Assembly (NCBI RefSeq): GCF_034702125.1
Contig: NC_085859.1
Location: forward strand, 195,349 to 259,348
Length of the DNA: 64,000 nucleotides
Direction: 5' to 3'
Source: Engraulis encrasicolus
Lineage: Eukaryota; Chordata; Actinopteri; Clupeiformes; Engraulidae
The notes below the pieces were generated by a model. The model ran no database searches, had not been told where the DNA came from, and saw only the letters and a list, made by a program, of their open reading frames with translations. Positions 1-9,505 of this stretch are shown piece after piece (the first letter of the stretch is position 1; each line of letters opens with the position of its first letter). The position numbers were made by a program, and so were the translations under genes.

Positions 1-290
1 GAAAGAAGAAATACAATTGAGATGAAATGTGCATTGGTTAAGATAAAAGTAGCTATTTGATTGTACATGCAATGATGTCATCATATTAGCATAGATTAGC
101 ATAAATTAATGGTTATTAATTATGCCAATATTAAAAGTTATGCTAATGGAATAACTATACCATAAGTAGTATGCCATAAGGAGGATACACTGATGTTGCC
201 ATGGCAACAGCGAAAATTATCAATCTAATCTTTTGGTATCAAATTGTAGTCAACTTAATTTTAGGAAAAGTCACCAAGTTTCGTAGTCGT

Positions 291-308
291 AGTCACTCAT
301 GAACTTTG

Positions 309-347
<39 letters not shown>

Positions 348-380
348 TATATATATATATTACAAAGTTCATGAGTGACT
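291..380. repeat. AT-rich palindrome (long hairpin)
   Basis: The arm AGTCACTCATGAACTTTGTA (from 291) recurs as its exact reverse complement ending at 380. The centre is an alternating AT tract with one imperfection. The whole 90 bases can fold into one hairpin or cruciform, resembling a palindromic AT-rich repeat. It could also be the paired ends of a small foldback element. Confidence 0.9.
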
Positions 381-844
381 ATTTCAAGGCCCAGTAGAGG
401 AAATTCCTGCCGTCTGAATGCCTATAAAAAGTGACAATAACATATGACAAAGAAGGGAGTAAAAATAAAAAGAGAATTTTAAGTGCTTAAAGGAAGTGCT
501 GAAGTATAAGTGCAAATAATTTGTTTTTTAAAAAAGTGCAAATGTCCACCGCAAACACAAAGCCACACACATATCTTTAAATAAATAAGTAAATAAATAA
601 ATAAATATATATATGAGTAAATGTTAAATAGGAGCGTAAGATTTGTGAAAAAATATATATATATAAATAAATAAATAAGTTATAGGACATCACCCTTTGA
701 GAATTAAAATCTCGGGAGTAGTTCATGTAGTCTAGCAAGCCACCTTAAAACCTTACACACATAAAGCACAAAAAAAGGAAAAAAAGGGGGATCTGGGTGT
801 AAAAGTCTACTTTATTTCTAAAAGAATTTGAGAGGAAGGAGCAG
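381..844. other. AT-rich non-coding DNA
   Basis: No coding signal. It holds short (TAAA)n and (TA)n tracts near 580-680 and A-rich runs near 770-790. It may contain the 3' flank of the Penelope-like element that follows on the minus strand, but no boundary is visible. Confidence 0.5.
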
Positions 845-1440
845 ATTAGTTATATTTCTGATTGAGTCCTTTGGGATGTATTGTATTTCATTTTAAAATC
901 CAAAGTCTCTCTGCTCTCTTCCTCTGTAAAACACTCCAACCTGGGTTCCCTTCCAAACTGCATATGGAGAGGTGGGCTATATCATGTGTGTGGAAATGTT
1001 GGACCAGGTGTGTGTTTGTTGTATTTTTCCGGATTGTACGTAGGTGTTGTTTGAGTCGGGTGCGTAATGTTTGGCCAGTCTCTCCTATGTATAGTTTGTG
1101 GCATGATGTGCATGTGATGGCGTATACTACATTTGAAGTGTCTGGGTGCAGGATGGTAGTGGGAGCAGAGAGGTGTGAGTGTATGTTTGTGATGAAAAGT
1201 TGGGATGTGAAGTGTACTGATTCTCTGGTGGGTGGCGGTGGGGGTTTGCGGTTGAATGTTGACCTGATTATGAGGTCTTTGAGATTCTTGTTTTTTTCTG
1301 TATGCTGATATGAGCTTGAAGTCCTGGAAGAGGGGTGTTTTTTGTTGTAGGGTTGTGAAGTGTTTCTTAAACTGTCTGTGGAGCTGCTGTGTGGAGGTTG
1401 AGTAGGTAGAGACCAGAGGGATCAGTTGGGTTTCCAGAAA
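845..1440 (-). pseudogene. PLE GIY-YIG endonuclease domain (C-terminal part)
   Basis: In one minus-strand frame (about 1140 down to 870) the conceptual protein contains a VVYAITC strand, a CHKLYIGET segment and a following QTLRTRLKQH helix. These are the core GIY-YIG elements in PLE style, with the Cys-x2-Cys pair that PLE endonucleases often carry in this region. The same frame meets a TGA stop after a WILK motif near 875. The preceding linker ends in another frame, so at least one frameshift lies between about 1140 and 1200. Upstream, around 1240-1380, are LFQDFKLISAYR-type residues typical of the region between RT and GIY-YIG. The domain would nick target DNA during retrotransposition, but this copy is broken. 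Confidence 0.8.
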
Positions 1441-1830
1441 GGATGAGGTAGTGGAGTTGGGGTTAGGTTCAGGGACCTGGTTGGGGGATGGGTTAGGGCT
1501 AGGAACTGGGTTGGGGTTAGGGTTAGGGTTAGGGTTAGGATTAGGGGCAGGGTTAGGGTTAGGATTAGGGGCAGGGTTAGGGTTAGGGTTAGGGTTGGGG
1601 TTAGGGATTGGGTTGGGGGATAGGTTAGGGTTAGGATTAGGGGCAGGGTTGGGGGATGGGTCATCTGGGGAGTGGTTAAGGTTAGGAGTGGGCGCAGGTC
1701 CAGGGTGTGGGTAGGCTTGCTCCTTAGGAGGAAGGTTGGGGATACGGTTAGGGATGGGTATGGGTAAAGGGACAGAGGAGGATTTTGGATTGGGATTAGG
1801 TAGAGAGTTGGGTGGGGGGTCATAGTTGGG
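1441..1830. repeat. Telomere-like degenerate (TTAGGG)n array inside the PLE linker
   Basis: The plus strand carries TTAGGG units and close variants (TTGGGG, TTAGGA, GGGGCA). The purest part is about 1500-1640 and the flanks are more diverged. On the minus strand the unit reads CCTAAC, which is one Pro and one Asn codon. The array therefore keeps a Pro-Asn repeat open in frame within the PLE reading frame (ORF 982-1923). It may be an in-frame minisatellite that evolved in the element's linker, or captured telomeric DNA. The G-rich strand can form G-quadruplexes. Confidence 0.85.
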
Positions 1831-2240
1831 AGAGGGTAGAGAGATGTGGTTGAGAGTAGACAGGCGTTGAGAGGAGGTAGAGTAGAGAGGGGGAGAGTTA
1901 GAGGCAGAACCTGTCATGGGCATTTGTGGTGGTTGGTCTGTAGCACGTGTTGGTGTGTAGTTGATGTTGTATGGGGGTGTGTGGTGGGTGTTGTGTGCAC
2001 GTCTGTTGTGTCGTTTTTAATGGTGCGGAGGAAGCGCTTTGAGTAGTGCTTGGAATAGTGTGGAGGTGGCCGTATTAAAATGTGAGATGTGGGTGCAGAT
2101 GCGGTGGAAGCGGATCAGTTGCGATTCAAGTATTCCTTTAAATGTATGTTTTGGGTGGTAACTTGTTTTGTGTAGTAGTGCGTGTGAATCAGTGGGTTTG
2201 AAATATACTTTGGTGTGTAGAGTTTTATGTGTAGGGGATA
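1831..2240 (-). pseudogene. PLE thumb/connection segment
   Basis: The minus-strand conceptual translation from 2240 towards 1990 shows features common after the PLE reverse transcriptase palm: a KVYFKPTDSH stretch, a FKGILESQLIRFHRICT helix and, after a frame change, YSKRFLRTIK. This part joins the palm to the linker and endonuclease. It is cut at 2240 by the foldback element. The continuation lies beyond that insertion at 3227-3309. Confidence 0.75.
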
Positions 2241-2242
2241 TA

Positions 2243-3224
2243 CAGTGCCTTCAAAAAGTCTACACACCCCTCCTCAAATGTCAGGTCTTTGTGATGTAAA
2301 AAAATTACAGAAAGACAAATAAATTCACAGCTTTTTCCACCATCAATCTAAACTATTAACCTGTACAATGCAGTTGAGAAACAAGCATAAAGCTTTAAAT
2401 GGAAACGATAGAAAATAAAAAACTTCAATTAACATGGTTGCATAAATATACACGCCCTTAAATTAATACTTAGTTTTAGCACCTTTGGCATGTCTGGGCC
2501 ATTCCAAAACCTCAATATTATTCTGGTGAAGCCATTCTTTAGTAGATTTAGGCATGTGCTTAGAGAAATTGTCGTTCTGAAAGATTAGTTCCTCTGCATT
2601 TTCACCTTTCTACCAGGGGGGTGAAGATTTTGTGCCACTACCACGGCCCCTGTGAAAATGTTCATAATTCCCTCCTCCCTAATGAAGGCCCCAGTTACAG
2701 CTGAAGAAAATCAGCACAAAAGAACAATGCTGCCACCACCATACTTCACGTTAGGTATGGTGTTATTGCAGTGATGTTTTGTGCCAAAAATACCTTTTGG
2801 AATTATGTCCAAAATGTTCAACCTCGGTTTCACTTGACCATACAACATCTTCCCATATGCATTTGGGAGATGACAGAAGTATTTTTTGCAATTTTTACCT
2901 CACCAAGATTGAACTTTTTGGTCATAATTCAAAAGGGTATGTTTGTCGCAAAACATCACCGCAATAACACCATACCTAACATGAAGTATGGTGGTGGCAG
3001 CATTATTATTTTGTGCTGTTTTTCTTCAGCTGTAACTGGGGCCCTCATTAGGGAGGAGGGAATTATGAACATTTCCACAGGGGCCGTGGTAGTGGCACAA
3101 AACCTCCAGCCCCCTGGTAGAAAGGTGAAGATGCAGAGGAACTAATCTTTCAGAACAACAATTTCTCCAAGCACACACAAACCTGACATTTGAGGAGGGG
3201 TGTGTAGACTTTTTGAAGGCACTG
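2243..3224. mobile_element. Palindromic Tc1-type foldback element with TA target duplication
   Basis: The ends are CAGTGCCTTCAAAAAGTC and its complement, flanked by TA at 2241-2242 and 3225-3226, as in Tc1/mariner elements. The interior is a giant inverted repeat: bases about 2567-2828 match the reverse complement of about 2912-3179, around a spacer of about 85 bases. The right arm lacks a roughly 280-base segment present in the left arm (about 2289-2566). Both arms carry the same piece of a Tc1-like transposase gene, so the element looks like two inverted 3' halves of a Tc1 element joined head to head. It interrupts the PLE. Confidence 0.85.
2940..3145 (+). pseudogene. Tc1-like transposase fragment (right arm of foldback)
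   Basis: The plus-strand frame here contains NTIPNMKYGGGSI followed by a CFSSAVTGAL-type segment, matching the KxGGGSIMxWGCF region in the DDE catalytic domain of Tc1 transposases. The canonical Trp-Gly of WGCF is changed, and only about 60 codons are recognisable. The same piece exists inverted in the left arm (about 2590-2790, minus strand). It is non-functional. Confidence 0.7.
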
Positions 3225-3226
3225 TA

Positions 3227-3309
3227 GGGGTGAGGAAGACAGTGATGTCAAGGACATTTACTGTATGGGGTGAATTGTTGCTTTGAGTTTTATGGATGGG
3301 TGGTGTGAG
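3227..3309 (-). pseudogene. PLE fragment between two insertions
   Basis: This 83-base island reads on the minus strand as HHPSIKLKATIHP and then, after a frame change, VNVLDITVFL. Both match the segment after the PLE catalytic aspartates. It sits exactly between the foldback element and the TTAA MITE and continues the frame of 4366-4547 once the MITE and one TTAA are removed. Confidence 0.75.
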
Positions 3310-4365
3310 TTAACCCTATCGCGCCGGATGCATCATCTATGATGCATCAAATTCAAAGCCCTCTCCACGCTGACACACAAAAAAATCCATCTCAAAAACA
3401 TCCTGCGTGTCATTTCCAAACGTCCTGCAGTACACGGAAACCGCCACAAGAGAGCAGCGGTCAACAACAATTTGACCACAGCTCGACGAAAAATGCAAAA
3501 ATGCAGTAGAAGCGGTTTCCCTGACCGACGCTGAGATATCGTCAAATTGCAAAAGGTTTGTGTACAAATTTCCGAAATATAACTCTACATCCTTTAATTT
3601 GAACACTTGCTTTGTGCAATTAATCAAGGAAGAGTTTATATTTTTACACCGTGTTGCAGAGAGATCGTGCTAAAACTGAGACATATAAGCACCATCCGGC
3701 GGTGGCAGGAAGTCAGCCATCAATGCATTTGCTCCATAGGGAATCTTACAAAGCATACCACCACGATCGTTTAACAAAACACACAAGTTGTTTTACTTCA
3801 AGACAAAGATATTGCCTTAAGAAACAGGTTTTACTTGCAATTTTGAAAATGTAATGCAAAATTTTGAAATTATGATCTCGTAAAAAATGCATTGAAGTGA
3901 ATGGAGAAATGGTCCAATTGTAGTAATGGACCCATATATTCAAATTACACATCAAAAATGAATAATGATCCATATTACACTCATAAATAGGTTGTTGAGC
4001 ATTCGATCAGCTATGTTTTTACATAGGTTTTAAAAAATTACCCAACCAGGCTGTGGGAAATGTAAAATATGGTCCTGCTAAAACAAGGATAGGCTTAAAA
4101 AAATGGCAGGATCTCACTAAATATTTAAAGATAATCCTCAAATTAAGTTGTCTGACAACTTTTTTAAATAAAAAAAAAGTTGTAAATGCATTAAAAGTCA
4201 TTTTTCAATGGTCATGAAATTGGACTTTTCATTCATTAAAAGCCTGATGCATCATATATGATGCATTAAATATCTCAGTGACCTTAACAAAATTTTGATT
4301 TTTTTTTTTTACATTTCTTATAAGGGACCAATATTGAAGCAAATTCACAGGTTTCACAGGGTTAA
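3310..4365. mobile_element. piggyBac-type MITE (TTAA-flanked)
   Basis: TTAA occurs at 3310-3313 and 4362-4365. The internal ends are CCCTATCGCGCC and TTTCACAGGG, fitting the CCC..GGG ends of piggyBac-type elements. The interior is AT-rich and I see no transposase. Each end carries a small palindrome of the form GATGCATCATnTATGATGCAT (3327-3348 and about 4246-4266), possibly subterminal binding sites. The target is the PLE reverse transcriptase, and the junction is seamless after excision to one TTAA. Confidence 0.85.
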
Positions 4366-4622
4366 GAATGTCTAGAAAATTATCAAAAAGATGGAGGGGG
4401 TGTGACCAGGCGCCGATAATGTCATCTAGGAAGCAAAAAAAGAAAAATTGTTGATATGGACACTTACTCAATGCAGCTTTCTCCCACTCACTCATGAAGA
4501 TGTTGGCGTATGATGGTGCAAACTGACCCATGGCAGTTCCATGTATTTGAAGATATGTTTTATTGTCAAAGTCAAAGTGATGTGCGTTAGACAGATGTTC
4601 ATAAGTTGTAGAAGTATGTCAT
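4366..4622 (-). pseudogene. PLE reverse transcriptase palm fragment
   Basis: The minus-strand translation contains NKTYLQIHGTAMG, FAPSYANIFM and FLDDIIGAW. These are the PLE forms of RT motifs B and C, the Asp-Asp pair being catalytic. A frameshift separates an upstream LLQLMNICLT helix (about 4590-4620) from this part. The sequence then runs into the (TG)n tract at 4625, beyond which I cannot recognise the element. The fragment ends at the MITE junction. Confidence 0.85.
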
Positions 4623-4751
<129 letters not shown>

Positions 4752-4828
4752 AACTCACACTGTAAGAAGTCCTCTCTGGTCACTGGTTCAGCAGTAAGAG
4801 CCTGGCCACCGGGCACTGTGACAGAAAA

Positions 4829-5043
4829 CATCACATTGGCCTAAATAAGTGCATCAACACCACAGTATGACAACATCACATTGGCCTAAATAAGTGCATC
4901 AACACCACAATATGAAAACATCACATTGGCCTAAATAAGCGCTCCACAATATGAAAACATCACATTGGCCTAAATAAGTGCATCAACACCACAATATGAA
5001 AACATCACATTGGCCTAAATAAGTGCATCAACACCACAATATG
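4829..5043 (+). repeat. 45-bp minisatellite, about five copies
   Basis: Units of about 45 bases begin ACATCACATTGGCC and end CACCACAATATG. The third unit is shortened. Copies are almost identical, which suggests recent expansion. Confidence 0.95.
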
Positions 5044-5919
5044 CTCCACATTCAATCAGAGCAGTGGATAGTGTGGGTCAATACGTCGCAAAAATTAGGT
5101 TTAGGAACATTTCATGCAGATTTTTCCCAGTGGAGTTGTTTTATGTTCTGTAAACCCCATCGTCTTCAAATCCACCCTTTTCCATTTTTCTCTGAAGTGA
5201 GAAACACCCAAATTCCAAAATGACGGATATGCTGTCATATTGTTACACAATTTGACATATTTTAAGGAGGTGTTTTTAGACCCCTGAATACAAAACAATC
5301 GGTTTCCTTTTTTTTTAAGGTTTACAGTATAAAGCCATTGTTTTTGTCTTGTATTTGTAATATTGACAATGGATACACGAGTGTTCAGTCAGTCATTACA
5401 TGAACTATTCAACAATTATCAAAAAAGATCAACATGGCGTCCAAAAGAACCATTGAATTCGTCTGTATTTAACCAGCTAATGAGTCTTATATATATCTGA
5501 GCCGGCCCCTCAGGCAATTTGCGTTTTATTTATTAGTAGGCCCCCTCTGAATACATAGTATCTATAGGCATGGCCGCTGACAGCTTTTGCAAGGCCTGGG
5601 ATAAAGCCATCTGAAAGGGCCCCCTTCTCAATAAGTACAATGTAATGAGAACACAATTCTGGGCCCCACCTTTCCCTGGGTCCCGGACAAATGACCCCTT
5701 TGTCCCTGCCTGTTGGCTTCCCTGCCTATAGGTTACCGTTGGTAACCCTGGTTCTCAGAGGGAGATGAATGAGACATCTCAATATGGGTAGCGCCACAGA
5801 GTTTCCAAACTCGCCATCCAACCTGTGCCTGCAGTTCACCTAGTACCTAGTCAGCATTCACATCCACCTCCAATACAATACCAGTCCTACTACTCCCATT
5901 ATCCATCACTCACACCAGC
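5044..5919. other. Non-coding DNA with a possible hAT-like remnant
   Basis: No gene is visible. Around 5500-5730 the sequence contains GCCGGCCCC- and GGGCCCC-rich stretches of the kind found in degraded hAT-type repeats, but no paired ends can be defined. The last bases (5920-5924, TACGC) are the left target duplication of the provirus. Confidence 0.45.
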
Positions 5920-5924
5920 TACGC

Positions 5925-6128
5925 TGTTGGAACTGTATTTTATCCTTTAGTAGAGCAAACATGTTGCCTTGGTACAAATGTGCCTTTTCGCATTCAAGAA
6001 TTCCTGTTCAAGGCTAAGCGGAAGATTACTGGACTGTGCGAAGACTTTATCTGTACCAGAACGATGGAATGCCCAAACACAACAAAGTTACATCTACACA
6101 TAGCAGACCAAGGCCTGTGTGTTTGTGT

Positions 6129-6209
<81 letters not shown>

Positions 6210-6451
6210 AAATCTCTATCCGGGTGATTGCCCCCCCTCCGTAGCGGGTAGAGACCAAATGTAAATCAGGGACAATCCTTCAATAAAAATGGCTTGGAGC
6301 TGTTAGAGCGTTTAGAACGAGTGGGGAAAATTGTAGCTGACGGTTCTCCCTATTCGCTCTCCAAGCCGGCTTGAAACTTAAATAACAATTCTCTGTTGTC
6401 TATTCATTTCAGGTGTTTCATAATACAAATGTTAAGGGTTTGAACCTAACA
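5925..6451 (+). repeat. 5' LTR of the provirus
   Basis: The 527-base repeat starts TGTTGG and ends AACA. A (TG)n tract lies at about 6132-6205, and a polyadenylation signal AATAAA at 6282-6287. It is longer than the 3' copy mainly because its (TG)n tract is expanded. Apart from that the two copies are very similar, so the insertion is not very old. Confidence 0.92.
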
Positions 6452-6457
6452 TTTAAT

Positions 6458-6475
6458 TGGTCCTTCGGAGCCGGA
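6458..6475 (+). promoter_or_regulatory. Primer binding site, tRNA-Tyr type
   Basis: TGGTCCTTCGGAGCCGGA lies six bases after the 5' LTR. It matches the complement of a vertebrate tRNA-Tyr 3' end apart from one extra G. This is where minus-strand DNA synthesis would be primed. Confidence 0.75.
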
Positions 6476-6715
6476 TCCCAAGATACCCGACGATTCCAGC
6501 ACGCGAGGAGGGAACCAGGAAAGTCTGTGGCCACAGCACTAAGACCCTTTTCCGGGACTGGTCTCTCCCTCGCAGGCTGGGATCCGACGGTTGACGGGAA
6601 TCTTGAAAAGACCAGAGAATTGTGAGTAGGCCTACATTTTTATTTTTATTTAAAAAGGATTGAATGAAAAGACGGTAAAATAAGAGAAGACAAAACCCTG
6701 ACAATTCTAGACTCT

Positions 6716-7010
6716 ATCAGGTAAAATAGGAGGCCAGACTCCTCTGTGTCGTTAAACAAGTTAAATTCTGAAGACTGTGTAAAATAGGAGGCCAGACTCC
6801 TCTGTGTCGTCGAGCAAGTTAAATTCTGAAGACTGTGTAAAATAGGAGGCCAGACTCCTCTGTGTCGTCGAGCAAGTTAAATTCTGAAGACTGTATGATA
6901 AAAATTTAAAAAAAGGAAAAAAGAAAAGAAAAAGGGAGTCGAGCAAGTTAAATTCTGAAGACTACGTAAAGTTAAGGGAGGGCAGACTCCCCTAGTACGA
7001 GAAACTAGTT
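6716..7010 (+). repeat. 58-bp leader tandem repeat in the provirus
   Basis: Three close copies of a unit (GTAAAATAGGAGGCCAGACT...GAAGACTGT, about 58 bases) lie at about 6720-6894. Diverged copies follow at about 6935-7010. Each unit contains GGAGgccagaCTCC, able to form a small hairpin. The position between primer site and gag is where packaging signals lie in retroviruses; that role here is speculation. Confidence 0.85.
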
Positions 7011-7293
7011 TAAATTCTGTGTTCTCTGCGTTGAGAAAAAGTGTGAAAGTTTGTGTGAAAGGATTCGTATTACCACTCGGTAATACGTTTCATACCAATA
7101 CAACAAGGTTCAAATAGCGAGTCTTTGTGGAAGCCTGTATGCAAGAAGATTCCACCTGTGAGGGGCACGTATCCTCGGAGGTTGAAGTGAATCTTACCAC
7201 AAACGATCGTTGATCGCTATCTTGTTGAAAAGTGTATCCAACAATAGAGGCACTGTAGGTGTTGTGACGTTGGACTAAATTCATAGTGTCGAA

Positions 7294-7530
7294 ATGGGGG
7301 GCAGTAACAGCAAAAGAAGTGAAAAGTTCCTTGCTGAAATGCAATGCAAGGACTGGGAAGTAGTTAAAAAAGAAGACCCTACGGCAATAGTACTTTTGTG
7401 TTATTGGATAAAGCGGTATGAATAGAAAAGACTTGATAAATGCTTTTTATGTGGAGAAAAGGGTCACTGGGCAAGGCATTGCCCACAAGAAAGAAAAACA
7501 AATGTAGATCTGAAAACTCCGAAATTATAG
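7294..7530 (+). pseudogene. gag: Retroviral gag remnant: matrix start joined to nucleocapsid zinc knuckle
   Basis: An ATG at 7294 begins a frame whose second and third codons are Gly, followed by Ser and basic residues, as in an N-myristoylated matrix protein. After 43 codons there is a TAG stop (7423-7425). The same frame then continues immediately into a CCHC zinc knuckle (Cys at 7441, Cys at 7450, His at 7465, Cys at 7480) of the nucleocapsid type and ends at TAG 7528-7530. The middle of gag (capsid) is absent, so this is a deletion derivative rather than a simple point-mutated gene. Confidence 0.8.
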
Positions 7531-8216
7531 CAAAGCTAGTGTGAAAAAGCAATTTGCATTTGGATTACTCACTGAGCAGTTAATGTCTCAGATAGCCTAT
7601 ACCATATAGTAATATGGATCTCTGTTTGTCTGTCTGTGTGGGCCCTAATTGTTGTATGAATTGTCCTAGTGGGACACCCCACTGTGTGTGAGAGAGAGAT
7701 TGTATATGTGTCTGTGGAGTGTACGTGTGTATCTGTGGAGTGAGTGCCTAAAAATGTCTGAGAGTGGAAGACATTCTTTGAGTGTTTAGTGGAGGTACTC
7801 TATTGTGTTCAGAGTTAGCTGGAGCTTGGGAGTGCACATGTTGAAACGATTTTTTTAAAATAAGAAGAAGCCTTTTATTTTATTCTACAATTCAACTTTG
7901 AGGTGTAGGGTTTTTGTCATGATTTTGTTTTTCCACACATTCTTACCCATTTATTTTTGTTAGGAGAAAACGGGGTTGTGGAGTTATGTTTGTTTCTTTA
8001 CTGTTTTCAATTGAAAGTTAACATGTTAATGTTTAAGCCTTTAAGACACGGCATTATAAATTAGCTGTTACCAGAATGGCAATGACCAAGTCATAATGTA
8101 TTACTAAAGGCCCCGTGCACTGTCATGGTAGTGTAGTACTATAGTAGTTGACCTTCAATGTCTATTACAGCGTGCCACAGGAGGTACGGCGTGCATTAAG
8201 GGGCTAATGAATTGTC
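7531..8216. other. Provirus interior without recognisable coding
   Basis: No pol-like frame is visible. The sequence is AT-rich with T-runs and GT-rich words. It ends at the TTAA of the MITE that follows. Confidence 0.5.
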
Positions 8217-9505
8217 TTAACCCTTGTGTTGTGTTCGGGTCATTTTTGACCCGTTTTCAAGTTTTAGTGTGAAAAAAACACACTTTCCTTTATTTTCTTG
8301 GAATAAGGCTTCATCTAATCCTCAGTCACAATCATTTCAACACAAAAAAATATGTTTTATCATTTTAGTAAATTTTAAAGGTCCAAAAAAAAAAAAAAGT
8401 TACATCTGTGGTGTTCGGGGGTCAAAATTGACCCGGTATAGATTTTTGGTTGTTGCATGCATTTCTGAAAAGCTGTTGGTTGCCCTTTGTCTTCAGTTTG
8501 GTGATTTATGGTGAAGAAAATATATTTCTTGCCTGAACTTTTTTTTTGCCAGCTTTTTGATATTACAAATCCAATATGGCCGCCGGACAGTCCCATACAC
8601 TACAATATGTCATATCTCCTGTTGTGAAAGGAGTACAGATGTATTTCTGGTGTCTACTCATATGTTTTCATGGTCAGGGAATCCATTTCTGCATTATATA
8701 ATGAGATTTTTTGCTCATTATTTATTCCAAAAAACGTATCAAAAATTCATAATGGCACCCAAACCTGTAGAACTGGTCTTATACTTTCCATAAAGTTGAT
8801 TTGGCAATGACATAATGGTCCATGTTCATGGCATAGGGGATTCAGATGTGTCTGTGTGTGACTTTTTCATGTTCATTGAGGTGTTCATTTCCAATACCTT
8901 TGCATTAGATTGGCGGAATAGCTGTGACTCTGACAGAATTGTTATTTTGTATATTTACCACACTAAAATCATATAAATATTGAAAAACACCAAGTCAACA
9001 TATTTAAACATTAATTTCATGCACTGAAAAACTAATTTAGTTGACATTTGGTCTTTATCCTGCTATATATCTCTTTGGGTTGGTTTGGACCCGAACACCA
9101 CAAATGCCACTCTTGATGATATTTTTTAATATTAGAGAAAAATTAATAAAATAAATTTGGGGATTGTTGTACTCTCATATCAGCTGTAATACATGGACAA
9201 CATAATCACTAATTGTATCACTTTGGGAGGTATTAATAGTGAATTTATGCAGATTTTGATAGTTTTGGTCATCAAAAACGATTTGCATAATGTAAGATAA
9301 AAGATATTTAAAGTCAAAAAGATGAATACATCAAGTAATATTTCCATGGATATGAATACATACCAAGTTAGCCATAAGATGAAAAACAATATTTGATGAT
9401 ATCTAGTGTTTTTAGGTATTTTATAGCTGGGTTTTGTTATCACGGGTCAAAAATGACCCGAACACCACAGGTGTATGCAGCTTATGAACACAACACAAGG
9501 GTTAA
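8217..9505. mobile_element. piggyBac-type MITE with TIR CCCTTGTGTTGTGTTC
   Basis: TTAA is at 8217-8220 and 9502-9505. The terminal inverted repeats are CCCTTGTGTTGTGTTC and GAACACAACACAAGGG. Subterminal palindromes GGGTCA..TGACCC occur at about 8238, 8420 and 9445. Some short reading frames occur but none is transposase-like. A partial copy of the same family lies inverted at about 39050-39427. Confidence 0.9.

Larger units (their letters stand above)
845..4622 (-). pseudogene. Penelope-like retroelement (PLE), interrupted and frameshifted
   Basis: Reading the minus strand from 4622 down to 845 gives, in order, a reverse transcriptase palm with an FLDDI catalytic box, a thumb/connection region, a Pro-Asn-rich linker and a GIY-YIG endonuclease. 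RT followed by C-terminal GIY-YIG is diagnostic of endonuclease-bearing PLEs; the style resembles the Neptune group known from fish and frogs, which is an inference. The element is split by two insertions, a Tc1-type foldback (2243-3224) and a TTAA-flanked MITE (3310-4365). Removing the latter together with one TTAA gives a contiguous reading across the join. Several frameshifts and at least one stop make it inactive. The N-terminal part of the RT is lost or scrambled at the (TG)n tract beyond 4622. Confidence 0.85.

Noticed and set aside
862..1308. Plus-strand frame of 148 codons
   Set aside because: It is antisense to the PLE GIY-YIG region.
1441..1715. True chromosome end or fusion point
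   Set aside because: The array is degenerate, short, embedded in a PLE reading frame and flanked by PLE sequence on both sides.
982..1923. A 313-codon proline/asparagine-rich open frame on the minus strand, at first sight a structural protein gene
   Set aside because: Its middle is the translated CCTAAC repeat and its end is the PLE linker and endonuclease in a shifted frame; no independent gene signals.
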